Position numbers and translations under genes: made by a program. Under the pieces are notes generated by a model, which worked only from the letters and a program-made list of their open reading frames with translations, searched no databases and was not told where the DNA came from. A DNA stretch of 64,000 nucleotides. Source: Neoechinorhynchus agilis (lineage: Eukaryota > Acanthocephala). The DNA lies in the NCBI GenBank assembly GCA_051530055.1, contig CM121342.1:8494001-8558000 (forward strand), read 5' to 3'. Below are positions 22,563 to 43,235 of this stretch, piece by piece. How positions within the stretch are numbered: the stretch's first letter is position 1; each line of letters begins with the position of its first letter.

Positions 22563-22948
22563 ATGGATATCTTCAGAGATTTTGAGCATCGAGACTACAG
22601 CCCTCTGAGAGACGAGCTCCTGCAATGGGGACGAATTTTTCCAAGAAATGGTCTCACTGCAGCTCGTCAGCAAGTGGCCCACTCGAGAGACCAACAATTG
22701 GCGACAGAGAATCTCGAAGACCATAACGAACAGCATTCTTCCAATGAAATTCCAATTTTAAGACCTTCCATGACGATAGGGAACCTCATTTCCCCGAAAT
22801 ACCAGGAGGTAGAAAAGAGGGATGTTGTCTACGCTAATTCTTGTATCCAATGAAACAGCAATTACATATTGGCCAGACAAGACGCAGAGGGTCGACTAAA
22901 ACTTTGAATTTAGCGAGCGAGCACAAAAAGTTCCTGCACCTTAATTAA
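22563..22948 (+). CDS. Small orphan protein, two exons
   Basis: Exon 1 (22563-22808) begins MDIFRDFEHRDYSPLRDEL and is followed by a consensus-like 50-base intron (GTAGAAAAG to AAACAG); exon 2 (22859-22948) continues in phase 0 as QLHIGQTRRRGSTKTLNL and ends HKKFLHLN with TAA. The product is 111 residues, charged, without signal peptide or membrane segment, N-terminal half predicted helical. Without splicing the frame stops at 22851-22853 after 96 residues. I recognise no family. It is convergent with eIF3g. The even spacing, codon use and intron size resemble neighbouring real genes, which is the main support. Confidence 0.45.
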
Positions 22949-23324
22949 GCAACCGAAACCGGACGAAACACGATCAATCGACTGGACGAGGCCTGAAAGA
23001 TCTAAATAACAAATTTAATCTTTTTCTCAATCCACATTTTGTAGAAGTTTATAAATTCTCATTAAGTTCATTTAATAAGTGAACAAAGGTAGTTCGAAAG
23101 GCATCCACGCCACCGTTCTGGTGTATTGGTCAAAAGAACGGATGCAGTGTTTCCCTCCCTTACTCTAATTACATCTCTTTATTTTTAGCTTGAAATTAGA
23201 AAAATTGCCTAGTTTTTAAGCACATAAAATTCCTGTGTTTATTAGGAGCAGTATTGCGGTAAACAATCGACCACAATAAATGAAACCTTAAAAAGGGTTT
23301 CTCTGTCACACACACATCTAAAAA
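22949..23324. other. Convergent intergenic spacer
   Basis: Between the orphan gene and eIF3g. A minus-strand AATAAA (plus 23238-23243), about 85 bases past the eIF3g stop, is its likely polyadenylation signal. A short hairpin (CCGTTCT ... AGAACGG) lies near 23118-23141. Confidence 0.45.
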
Positions 23325-24249
23325 TCACCGTCGTCTTGAATTAGCTTTATGTACGCCCAAAACATGATGGCCATAGATGTAATTATTCATTACCCTTATG
23401 GCCAACATGGCAGAATCAGCCCATTTAAATGTCACAAACGCATATTCCATCTGCCGTTGTGTTTTGTAATCCCTTGCAATCCTCGCTTTTAAAATTGGAC
23501 CGAATTTGGAAAATAATTCTCTTAAATCGTCATCTCGGGTTTCCGCCGGGAGATTTGTTACCCTGATCACGTTGCTTTCTTCAAAATCTTTGTTTACCTC
23601 CGTTATCCCGTTAGCGGATGTTTCATTGAATCCTTGGGGTGAAATTGGTAAAACGTTTTTCTTATCTTCATGATTAACAGGTCGATTAGGACAAGCGTGT
23701 GATAAATGACTTTGTTTGCAGTGAGCACATTGGATTCCCGATACGCCAATCTTCTTTACAGTGGTTCCTAATTCCTCTGACTTGTCCACGTATTTAAGGT
23801 CGCCATCATCCATCTCATTCTCCACGTATTGAATCGCGATTTCTTCTCTACATGACGTCGTACTCGGGTTCGGACCTGGCTTATCATTGGCTGCTAATCC
23901 AAACTTTTTCAACTTCTACACGTAAGGTACACGTACACATTGTGTGCAATCACTGAAAATGACTTACTTTACGGTCGGCTACGGCCTTTTTTACTAGTCG
24001 GACTTCGACTCGAAATTTCTGAGTGACCTTGATCGCATTGAAACCTTGAGCGAGTAGCTGATCCACTCCTTGAGTGTTCTCGTCGATCAATTCATAACTA
24101 ACAACGGTTCTTATGCCCGTGTTTGAATCGAATTTTATTGTCTTTGGCGGAAGCTTGTCATTTGAGGAGGCAGGTTGATCTATTTGAACCTTTTGCTCAT
24201 CATCACTGTCTGATAAAAGATCTAACCAACTGACATCAGGCGACGACAT
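23325..24249 (-). CDS. eif-3.G: Translation initiation factor eIF3 subunit G
   Basis: RNA-binding subunit of the eIF3 complex, which promotes 43S recruitment and scanning; cytoplasmic. Two exons, 24249-23968 and 23915-23325, separated by a 52-base intron, encode 290 residues, close to the usual ~280-320. The N-terminal eIF3g domain shows GIRTVVSYEL, FRVEVRLVKKAVADRK and, after the splice, KFGLAANDKPGPNPSTT (human KFGLSANDPPGPNPATT). A zinc knuckle CAHCKQSHLSHAC starts at residue ~157. A C-terminal RRM (about 209-288) has RNP2 IRVTNL and RNP1 MEYAFVTF; the family's usual RNP1 glycine is replaced. The start at 24249 (MSSPDVSWLDLLSDSDDE) was chosen over an in-frame upstream codon because the acidic start resembles the family. 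Confidence 0.92.
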
Positions 24250-25269
24250 TTCTGAAATCAGAGTTCTAGTAGTGATCACCCCATCACCGGATCAAACATA
24301 TTCAAAAGCCCGTTGAACTGTTTCTGTCGATATAATCTCTGAAATTGCTCTCGACTAATTTAGACTTTTTGTTAATAAAATTATATTTTTAGCCGGACTC
24401 ACATAGTCGCGCAAACTAATCGAAAAATTTTAATAAACAACACCGGCCTTGGATAAAGTACAATTTGCGAGATCCAAAACTATTTTTTTTAAATATTCAA
24501 ACAGTTATTTTAAGAAACATTGGTTGACTTTTTCGAAAATGTATTCGTTAGCACAAACACCTAATGGAAAATAAACGCAAATGGGATTCTTGAGCGAAAT
24601 TACATGATTGGATGGTTTTAATTTAGATGACCAATCACACTTTAGTGTAGTATTCTAGACCAAAATATTGATAGTGCGAAATTGGATTTAGTCGTTAAAA
24701 ACTCAGTTCTTGAACTGACTTGATTTTGTAGAAAATATTCACAAAACTACGTTTTAATGAATTTTTTAATATAAATCATTGACAGATATTCGCACATATA
24801 TACGTTTTATTCAAAATAAAGACGTTGATGGAATGGGCAATTTTTGCGTTTTTTAAATATCGAAGCAGGCACTTCAATTGTAAATCGATTTGACCATAGT
24901 TTATCTGTTATCAGATCATGCCATCTTTTTTCTTACTATTAATGTTCGAATAAGGGATAAGAAAGTGAACAAATCATATTGCTGGGATTTTACGGGTGAC
25001 GGGATGATTCCGGCTTGTATTTCTTAAAATCATTCGTCCTAGCTAACCTCAACGCCAATACAATTTCTAACGTGTAAATAACACAAATGCACCGTGTTTT
25101 CCATGCGGCTACCGTCAATATTTTCGTGACGGTAAGCAGCAAATAAATGTTCAAAAACTAATTTTTGATCAACCACGTCCACGATATTCGAGATAAAGAG
25201 ATTATGGTTTAAAATTGTGTTAATGATGTTTTTAGGAGACAATAGGAAAACTATCTCACAATTTTATTT

Positions 25270-25312
25270 CCATCTCCACCGTCCGCAAAATTGGAACTTC
25301 TCTCCTTGACAT
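25270..25312 (-). mobile_element. RLE-type retroelement 3' terminal scrap (copy 3)
   Basis: About 40 bases on the minus strand match the last codons and stop of the RLE family (GGAGAGAAGTTCCAATTTTG then CGGACGGTGGAGAT). Only the extreme 3' end is present, consistent with a severely 5'-truncated insertion. Confidence 0.55.
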
Positions 25313-27619
25313 TTTAAGCTACAATCCGATTTTTTGAATTTTTAATTCGCGAAAAGAGCATAAATGTTTTGTCAATTTAGATTACAATAAATAGAAACGT
25401 CAATATTGGCAAAGTTTAAATCAGACATTGCTTCACATTTTTGAATTATGTAGCTGAACGTCCAAAGTTCTTTGTCATCTCTTGAAACACAATTTAGCAA
25501 GGCCCAAGATGTGATTTGTTGAAAATAATTCTACATCAAATGTCTACAGATTCTTAAATATGCTTTTTAACATTTTGATCAAATGATGAATTTTATAGCA
25601 TTGCGTTTTTGTTCTAACCAATCACGCTACTTATTTTCGTCTCAAAACTTCATTAAGTTTGCTTGATTACAGATTATTTATTTTGACGCAAGCAGACGAT
25701 CACTAAAAGCCTAATTACGCCATTAAACACTTGGTCGTTAAATATTATTGGCAATTTAAAGTATCCGAGAAAATCATTACGTCGAATTAATATGAGCTTT
25801 TTTCTGCAAATGGAATTGATGTTCCTTTATGTATACAAAAAGGAAAGTTAAATCTGTAAATGATGAGATGTTTTTTTCATTCTTGTGTTCTAGTCTGAAC
25901 AATTTTACATTTGTCGCCATTTAATCAAACTTAAAGAATCTTATATAATCCATAATTTGGATAAGAGATATATAATCTTTGTCAATAGTGATTGCTTATT
26001 CTGATCGTCACATTTCCGATATAGAGTAGAACGTCTGGGACCGGAAATCATTCGGAGCTAAACTTCAAATATCAAAGTTCTTAACACTTTGGGAGAAGTG
26101 ATTTTCTAAAAACCACAACTTGGAGTAGAATTACATAATTCAAGCTTTATTGTTGAAAATAATCACTTTTCTTTTTGCCACTGTACACCTTCGTTTTGTA
26201 GAACGTCGTTTATCTACGAATTAATTGGGACCGGGCATCATTCGAAAATTCTTTAGCAAACAAGCGCTACCTTTTTAAGTAGCTGAACTTCCTAATTTAT
26301 CGTAAAATTCCAGAGGTTTTCCGCACTGTAATGGACCTGATAAAGGGTCTCTTTTCCCAATTCTCATTAAAAGCCACAAGGAGAGTACACAATCAAGGAT
26401 AACATCGTTTCCTTGCACCGTGGATCTTCTTGTTTTTGAACCATCTACTTAATCAAGCTTTTACACGAAATATAAAGTGGTTTCTCGGTATTTTTATATT
26501 GAAAAATTGTTAAATTTCAAACGTTATAAAACTGCGTTAGAGACGTTTTGCTTTCTCAAGACGTATCAATATTTCAAGTTTTGTTTCTATGTTCAAGACA
26601 TTGCACTTTCTATTCGAATTTGAATCCATAACAGTTCGCAAATAACAAAATTACTTGACACTAAACTAATCTCATATTCCACCCAGATATTTACCGAATC
26701 AAAAATTCCCTTTTACTACTTAAAGGCTATCGCACTTTTTACCTAACGTTCTACTGTATTTTTTAAAATCGGAGTTATGATTTTATTATAGATCAACATT
26801 TTTTATCTAAATTCCATAAAATATAAAAAGAACGTATGCGATTTCATGTATTTGAAATGTTTCATCCGCTCGATTTGGGAACGAAACTACATCTACAATT
26901 ACCTTTCTTTAGAAATTTTGCGAGTATCGAAGCGGTAAGAAATATTGATTTTATGTTTATGTTAAACAAAAGTAATTTGAAGCGATTGGTTCAACGATTC
27001 CAGACCGTAATTGCAAGACTGGGAATTTGTGTACAATCTATAAATTCAATATGTTTAAGCATCCAAACATTTTACGTTTCTAAAATTACTTGACTTTTTT
27101 AAATGGAAACACGATAGCAGAATGAAGTCTCTGCTCTTATGCAGGAAATCGATATTCTCCGTAAGATGGTCAATACTCTTTTGCCACTAAAAAAGGAGTG
27201 ATTTCTTTTCTTTAATTGTCAGTGAAATGTTCATGTTTTGTGATTGTATATGTTTTCTGAAACCATCTTATTCAGGATTGGTCTCGTGATTTGTCCGCTG
27301 TTTCCCTTCCATCGTGTTGACCATTAAGAACGCAATAATGATTTTACAAAACAAAATGCGACTGCTGAATTTGATTATTAATCCGCAAAAACGGTCATTT
27401 TACCACGCATCCTTTAAAAAGGAAATGAATGCGTATAGTCTGTTTTTTGATTTTCTAATCAAAAGAAATAGGCTCCTAGTACTCGACTTTCCTCGCAAAA
27501 AAATTAAGGAATTTTATCAACACCTCCATACATGGACAACCCGACAGCACTTTAAAAAATATTACGCTTATTACCTTTTATAGATGGAGCTCTCCGTCCA
27601 CCTGAAATGAAATATTTTT

Positions 27620-27765
27620 TGCGCTTGTTTATGGCGTATAAAGTAAGGGGAATTTATTAAATTCGATATTCCAGAGCACAACTTTGATAAAGGCACACCG
27701 AAATATCGGATTTAATAAATTCCTTTAATTTTTACGCCATAAACCGGCATCAGAATAGTTGAATC
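27620..27765. mobile_element. Foldback/MITE-like element (copy 2)
   Basis: Left arm GTTTATGGCGTATAAAGTAA, GGAATTTATTAAATTCGATA pairs with right arm TATCGGATTTAATAAATTCC, TTTACGCCATAAAC. The outer right end reads GGCATCAGAATAGTT, the complement of AACTATTCTGATG at the left edge of the copy at 22130, so the two are one family. Confidence 0.65.
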
Positions 27766-28208
27766 TCCAGGCATCTTTTTTTCCAATTTTCGTGAAAAAG
27801 TTGCAAACTATTTTATTTAAATTTCTTCTAGTCATGATAAACTCATTTCAGCGCTTCATCTAATTTTTCTTTCCCAAAACTTTTCCACTCTTTCCTGTTA
27901 GGAAATTAGCTTTCACCCTCAAAGTTCGTGTTTATTCTTTGTTTAAAATCGCTTCTTTATTGCATCCATCTAAAGAAAGCATTTTGGCACAATGCTTTTT
28001 TTCTCTTTCATAAAAGTGAAGTTCCATGGGTTAAATTGTTAGCATTGTTTTCCGCTAAACAAAGAGGAAATGAGCTAAGTAAATCTCTAGCAACGTTCGT
28101 GTTGAATCTTTGCTTAAAATCTCCACTTCCCTACTTTTACGTCACATCCAAAAGTTCCACATATACTCAGGCATGAAGAAGCTGAAAAGCTTTTTGCGGC
28201 GTAAGTGA

Positions 28209-28697
28209 ATGGAACGCATATTTTTTCTGCTCTTCTTGGCTGCAGCGACCAAAGTGAGGAATAGTCTTTGTCTCTCCTTTGGGTCACCTTAGCCGCACAG
28301 AACGTCTTTTCGTTGGTATGCGTCCAGAGTGATTGTGTGAGTTCCGATATGAGCGAAATAAATCAATGTATGAAATCATTCCAACTGCCAAATGTGACTA
28401 CCTGTTCAAATGGAATAGTCTGTGAGGTTTGTCATTACTGTTCTTTTTGCCTAATTTATTACTTTTGAAAAGCTCTACGAAAAACTATACCCAGATGGAA
28501 CACTCGAACGAATCGCAACGTGCAATGTTCATTGTAAAGTATCCGCTTGTCTTGATCATCTGCCATCTTATCAATGTGTTCGAAAATGCTGTTATACCGA
28601 CAAATGCAACGCTGAACTCCTTCAAAGCAACGGCTCCTTATGGATGTTATCAAGTGCGCTTTTGTCAATTATCTCCGTCATTACGCTTTTGTCGTAA
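28209..28697 (+). CDS. Ly6/uPAR-like small GPI-anchored protein
   Basis: Three short exons, 28209-28253, 28301-28426 and 28473-28697, joined in phase 0 across introns of 47 and 46 bases, encode 131 residues. Exon 1 is a signal peptide (MERIFFLLFLAAATK). The mature part carries 12 cysteines, starting SLVCVQSDC, with TCNVHCKVSACL and the terminal CCYTDKCN, the CC-x4-C-N ending that defines the three-finger Ly6/uPAR fold. A C-terminal hydrophobic tail (LWMLSSALLSIISVITLLS) fits a GPI-attachment signal. Such proteins sit on the outer plasma membrane; several modulate receptors or channels, but no specific partner can be inferred. The cysteine spacing before the CCxxxxCN motif is not standard, so the exact family is uncertain. 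No other recognised gene lies within 1.3 kb. Confidence 0.7.
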
Positions 28698-30086
28698 CTC
28701 ATTAAGGAAAAACATTGACGGATTGTGAGTAAAAGCGTGGAAAAAAGAGATCGGTCTTTTCCCCATGTCGCGTTTCTTAAGTAATTTCGCGAGTGCTCCT
28801 CGAAAATACTTGATCGCTCAGAGCCCATTAATTGTCTTAGTTGTTTCTTTTCTAAAGCATAACTGGTAATCAAATGAAGCAGGAAAAGATTAAGCTTATC
28901 ATTTAAAATTAATCTTCAAAAAAGAAGTTTTAAACTAACAACGTGCGTTCTTATCGCTTTATTTTCTTAAGATGGACATAAAATCCACACAAAAAAATAG
29001 ATTTTGAGATTGCACAAAAATGTTCCAAAGGAACATGAATCACTCGAATAAAATATTTAGATTTTGCTCAAAAATGTACAAGGGAACATGAAATCCTCGA
29101 GAAAAAGATTTGGAAATTGTTCAAAAATGTTAAAAGGAACATTAAATCTTTAAAGAAAATAAGATTTGGAGATTGCTCAAGAATGTTCAAAATAACATGA
29201 AACCTTCAAAGAAAATAAGATTTGGAGATTGCTCACGATTTTCCAGAGGAACTTGGAATCTTCAAAAAAAATTAGATTTAGAGATGGCTGAAAAAAGTTC
29301 AAGAGAACATGAAACCCTTGAAAATATGTAGATTTCTATTTTGTTCAAGAAACGTTTAAAATAACATGAAATCCTTAAAAAATAGATTCAAAGATTGTTC
29401 AAAAAACGTTAAAAGGGACATTAGTTAAAAAGTTAATTACTCCATAAATTCTATGCCTACGATTTTTGATTCGTCATCTAAGTATCCGACGCCATTTGAT
29501 GTCAAGCGAGGAAGTTTGTATGGAAATTCACCGCAACGTCCGGTACTGTAAAGTGTATGGAAATTTCTCACAAGAGCATGTAAGAAACAAAGCTAAAATA
29601 CCCCACCGAACTTGTATGACTCTTCTTGCTTCCTTCGACGAAATTTCTGACGACTGTAAACGTCGTGTCAGCAAAAAATTAATCCTTTGTTTGGCATTTT
29701 CTAGATTTCAAAACATGTTTTCTTTAAAAAAAACTAGTTTAAAATTCGTTTTGGGGCAAAAGACCGCTCTATTGATTGGCATTTTTTTAAACTCCATTTT
29801 TTTCAAGGATAGGACATGATATAATAAATTTCCATCTAATAATTACGACTGTAAAAATCACATTGTTTGAAACATGGAGATTCGAGTGCTTTGTCACGTT
29901 ACAAGACAGACGCGGTACCGTGCACCACAAAAGTCCTCTCCCAAGACCCCATCGCTATGTTAATTTTAAGAAATTCACCTCGGTGTGCTTGAAGTGATAA
30001 ACAAATTCATTTTCAAGTTTGATTTACTCGAACAACACTCGTTTATATGAGTCTTTTTGGTCGTGTTTGCCAAGACTTAAGCGAAA
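28698..30086. other. Intergenic with a ~55-bp minisatellite
   Basis: Holds the minisatellite at 28975-29420. A frame at 29466-29819 (with SFDEISDDCKRRVSKKL) looks mildly protein-like but has no recognisable domain or splice partner. No other gene seen. Confidence 0.4.
28975..29420. repeat. ~55-bp minisatellite, about 8 diverged units
   Basis: Units contain AGATTTGGAGATTGCTCAA, AATGTTCAA and GGAACATGAAATC, with GAACATG-type landmarks at 29031, 29084, 29138 and 29194. Diverged, so probably old. Confidence 0.7.
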
Positions 30087-31016
30087 ATGTCTCAAATGTG
30101 GTTTATTGAACAAGACAATAATGTCCCAGGAATGCGGAATTGCTTAGAGATTGAAAGAGTTCTTCATCACGCCCGATCCAAGTATCAAGACGTTCTAGTG
30201 TTCAAATCCGTCTCGAATGGAGTCGTGTTAGTTCTCGATGGATGTGTGCAGATCACTGAGTTTGATGAATGTGCTTACCAAGAAATGATGGCACTTGTTC
30301 CGTTAGTTCTCAGTAACTCTTTTAGGTCTTATAAGAATTATTGAACCTTAGCGTGCCATCCGTGTCCAAAAAGAGTTCTTATTGTTGGTGGCGGCGATGG
30401 AGCCGTACTAAGACATGTTGTTAAAGATCCGGCTGTTCAGCATGCAACTCTCTGTGAGATTGACGGAGATGTGATTGAGGTTTCTAAGAAGTATTTCCCT
30501 GAGCAAATGACTGAAGCGCTCAGTAAACCTTTGGTAGACGGTAAAACAGTCGATGTACGCATATGCGACGGTCTTGAACATGTTAGACAAATCGCTGAAA
30601 TTGATGATCTAGAGAAAAAGTACGATGTTATTATAACCGATAGCTCTGATCCGGAAGGTCCTGCTTTAGCTCTTTTTGGTGATCAGTATTACAGAAATGT
30701 TAAAAAGGCCTTGCGTGGACCTTATGGAATATTCTGTAGCCAAGGTGAATGCATGTGGATCCATGGAAAAGTTATTCGCCAACTAATGAATACAACTAGA
30801 AAATACTTCGAAAACGTTGCGTATTACTTTACGTCCGTCCCTTCTTATCCGTCTGGATCTATCGGATTTGTTATTGGAAGTTTGGATGCTGGAAACGATT
30901 TGAGCGAGGCTAAACGAGATCTAGAATCTGTAGGCAGTCTTAAATTCTATTCAAAAGCGGTGCATCGAGCTTCGTTCGCTCTTCCAAAGTTCGTAAAGGA
31001 AACTTTGATGGACTAA
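30087..31016 (+). CDS. spds-1: Spermidine synthase
   Basis: Transfers an aminopropyl group from decarboxylated S-adenosylmethionine to putrescine, giving spermidine; cytosolic polyamine synthesis. Two exons, 30087-30312 and 30352-31016, split by a 39-base intron, encode 296 residues (human 302). Visible motifs: YQEMM, the nucleotide-binding GGGDGAVLR at 88-96, CEIDGDVIEVSKK, the catalytic ITDSSDPEGP with Asp at ~172, QGECMW and VPSYPSGSIGF. All expected active-site residues are present. The start at 30087 (MSQMWFIEQDNNVPG) fits the family N-terminal W-F-x-E block. An AATAAA at 31179-31184 is about 165 bases beyond the stop. The gene converges on NALCN, whose stop lies 760 bases away on the other strand. 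Confidence 0.95.
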
Positions 31017-31774
31017 GGATGTCTTAGGCGTTAATTGAATCAAAAAGTAAAGATGTTGATGCGGTCGCTAGGGGAGATGGAGGCGCGAGAAAATGTGAAT
31101 ATTTTCCTTTGCAAGGCATTTAAAGGGTTTCGGCGTTCTGAAAATTAGTTGTTTAAGTGTCACTTAGGATTTAGAAAAAATAAAGACATGGCACTGTATT
31201 ATTTTAATTTGTTGACGCAAATTCCGGAAAAAAGTGTTCGATTCTCATCGACATTGTCCTTAAAAATATTATTCCATCTTTGATGAAATATAGCGAATAT
31301 TCGGCGAAAGTTTTGAGACAGGAATAAAAATGCCCACTGTTTGTTGATTACTCAAGTAAAGATGTTTTATGCAACGGAATAGTAAAAATCCAAAGAGATC
31401 GCGATTCCATGGTTGACTAACGAATTATAAAAGTAAAATCATTTGATGTTTTCTAAACGTTTAAGAAAAATTGCTTGAATATAAAATTCATTCTTTTGAG
31501 TGTACGCAGAACGAAAGCTTATGAAAAAACCAAGAGTTGAAAACACGACATTTTTATACTTCTATTCTTGTGCTTGATTATCTATCACAAATAGAGTAGC
31601 TGTTTGAGCTTTTATAATCTTGGAACTGAGAGGATTTACCAAATTTGGGGACTTTAATTTAAATCTCAATTTGGTTACTTCATAGTTGTTTAAAGCAATG
31701 GGTATATTTATTTTGTCGGATATTGCATTAGATTTGAATACAATTGAGGTCATTATGGTTAATAATATTTTTGA
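31017..31774. other. Convergent 3' intergenic spacer
   Basis: Contains the likely poly(A) signals of spermidine synthase (AATAAA at 31179) and of NALCN (minus AATAAA at plus 31707-31712). Otherwise AT-rich with no gene. Confidence 0.5.
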
Positions 31775-40534
<8,760 letters not shown>

Positions 40535-41525
40535 GACTGGCTAAAATTAGGGAAAAAGGAAGACGTGTAGTTTAGAACGAAATTCGATTATGCAAGGAAC
40601 TTGGTAGAGAATACAGTCTCGGTGTGGCGCTTTTTTATTAGTCATCTCTCCCTCAAAGCTGTTGCTTCGGGTTACGGAAGCCGGAAAAATCTATCAGTCT
40701 TATTGTGGAGCGCGTGTGTCGCCTTATGTGTGTATGCCATTGCGTTTATGGATCCGTCGTTGCAGAGAAAATCTGAGATTAGACGGAAAACAGTCGTGAA
40801 ACGATAGAGACAGGACGAAAACAATCATACCATAGATGTTCAGCAAGAGCCATTTTGGTGAAAACGAAGAAATTCGACTTTCTGATTTCATTCTTCTTTT
40901 AAGGAATTCATAAGGTGTTTGTTTATGGCATGGAACAATTAAAGGAATGTTTGTTAAATCCGATTGTTTTCCCAAGTCACATAAACGAATAGTTCAATCT
41001 TCAAACAATTCATAAAGTGACAGAAAAGTTCCACTTATCGAGAATTGGAAATTCAAATTATTCCATCGTTAGAATTAGAGTTTTAGAGATCAAAGTTGTT
41101 TCATAACGTTTTTTTAAATAAATTGATATGTCCAATTTAAGTGAGATGAATGGGAAAACGCTCCAATTCTGAGATACATTTGCTTCGAAGCACTTGTTCG
41201 ATTTAAAAGAGACATTAAAAAACAATGAAAGGCGACAAAATAATACAAAATAGATTCGGAACAACAAACGCATTGCGAATTTTGACTTGAGTTGAAATAA
41301 AATCAAAATCTTTAATTGACGACGTCGTTTGTGCAACAAGCATTCTTTTGCTCAAATTTCTTTAAGTCGGAAGATATGTTCTAACATCCATTTTGCATAA
41401 ATAAACAAAATCTGATACGGACGTGGTCAAACAAACCGAGAATGAGAACGTTACCAACAAATGAAGCAAATTCGTATAAACCAATTCTTTTTTATTTCTT
41501 AAATGTTACTGGCAAGCCGGATTTT

Positions 41526-41544
41526 TATTATTATTATTATTATT
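41526..41544. repeat. (TTA)n microsatellite
   Basis: Six to seven TTA triplets, followed by GGTTTGGCTTCATGCCGCGG, which looks like the end of a dispersed repeat rather than part of a gene. Confidence 0.6.
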
Positions 41545-42762
41545 CAGGTTTGGCTTCATGCCGCGGCCTTAAGCCAAAAGCCATGGAAGGGATGCATTAA
41601 GCACGGTTAAAAACTTTGAAGTGCTGAATAATATGCGACTGTTTTAGAAAAAATATCTTAACAAGAAACCAATTAGCTAGTTTTAGTACTCAAAAGTTGA
41701 AAGTTCCAAGGTTTCAATGTTTTAGCAAAAATTTTCTCACTGGAGCAAAAAATATCTTAATCGTTTGCAGTAAAAAAATGTAATTTAAGCATTAATAGAA
41801 CATAAAAAATTTATGATTTGCGAGATTAATTTTTTGTAATATATGCATAGACTTTAATAACTTAAAGTCTTTTTACAAAGTATTTAAGGACAATCCTCGT
41901 TTTTATACTTACCAAAATGACGAATACGTGTAGAACTTGACAAATCACGACATATTCAAACGAATAAACAACCTCCGGGGAAAATGACTCAGTGAAGATA
42001 GAAATCACTGGGATTTGCAATATTGCAACGTGATAGTTAATTAATAGGTCGTTTTTAAAAGGATTGCATTAGTTAAAGAATCTAAAGTTTAATTTTTGGG
42101 CAGGCGAATTGAAATTATTTGTTACTTGTGTACAGCAATCAATGGGGATTAAGTTTGCAAATATTAATAAAGGTCATTATGGCCTTCATTAAGCTATAAC
42201 ATCAATTTTAGTCGTTTTAGACACATTTTTTAATATGATTTTTTTACCTGAACACACTGTGATTTAATACGATAGTATTTAAACGAGTTAATGTTATTAA
42301 TTTGCATAATTTAAAAATGAAAGATAAGAAAATTTCAGTCGTTAATTTTATGATATTTCTAGCTAATTTTTCCTAAATAAAATATTCTTGACTCTTTAAA
42401 TTTAATGCTTAAACAAAACTGCGATGCCGATTTACTGATCAAAATTAGTGAATCACTATAAAGTAAAAGAATAATGCTTATATCTACATGGCAGTTTACT
42501 GGTGTATCCAAGTTGACTTCTAAATTGATTTATTATATTTTCTGGACTGCATCAAACGTACAAAATCGGAGAACGATAAAAAAACTTAAATGTTATTAAA
42601 AATTAACCAAAAAGGCTTCCTTCAAGATAATTCACAATTTATCTTCATGGAAAAGAAAACTAATAGAAATTATTGCTTCAGCTAATAAATTTAAAAAATC
42701 ATTTCTAGATATAAAGTACAAAATGATTGGACGGTAAATGATTATTTATTAAAGACGTTGTA

Positions 42763-43235
42763 GAATTGGTGGTAATATGTAATAGAAAGCACTTTAATTA
42801 AATGAACTTTACTTCAGAAATTATCAGCACAATGATGTTCGATTAGTGCAGACGTGTGTGTGATAGGAAATAATATTTCTTAACAGTAGAATATTTGAAA
42901 TCAAAGAAAATTAATTTTCTGTGTAATAATTGATAAATCTTCGAATCGAAATGCACGTAAGATCTGCGAAGATTTAATAACCAATCAAATTTCAGGAAAA
43001 TTGGTGGAAATATGTAATAGAAAGCACTTTAATTAAATAAACTTTACTTCAGAAATTATCAGCACAATGATGTTTGATTAGTGCAGACGTGTGTGTTAGA
43101 AAATAATATTTCTTAACAGTAGAATATTTGAATTCGAAGAAAATTAATTTTGCTGTGTAATAATTGATAAATCTTCAAATCGAAATGCTTGTTAGATCTG
43201 CGTAGATTTAGTAACCAATCAAATTTCAGGAAAAG
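42763..43235. repeat. 237-bp tandem duplication
   Basis: Two adjacent copies beginning AATTGGTGG.AATATGTAATAG and containing GAAATTATCAGCACAATGAT and GTGCAGACGTGTGTG, joined near 42999. They differ at scattered positions. No coding content. Confidence 0.8.

Larger units (their letters stand above)
24250..28208. other. Gene-poor interval
   Basis: About 4 kb of AT-rich sequence. It contains a 3' terminal scrap of the RLE retroelement (25270-25312), a foldback element (27620-27765) and two possible short exons (26913-26934, 27119-27201; see findings). No gene is firmly recognised. Confidence 0.45.

Noticed and set aside
25039-25242. Minus frame ending VFEHLFAAYRHENIDG... next to a retroelement scrap
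   Set aside because: Looks slightly protein-like but has no recognisable family, no good splice acceptor in phase and no neighbouring exon.
29466-29819. Plus frame with SFDEISDDCKRRVSKKL
   Set aside because: No homologue, no Kozak-like context or splice partner; too weak for a gene call.
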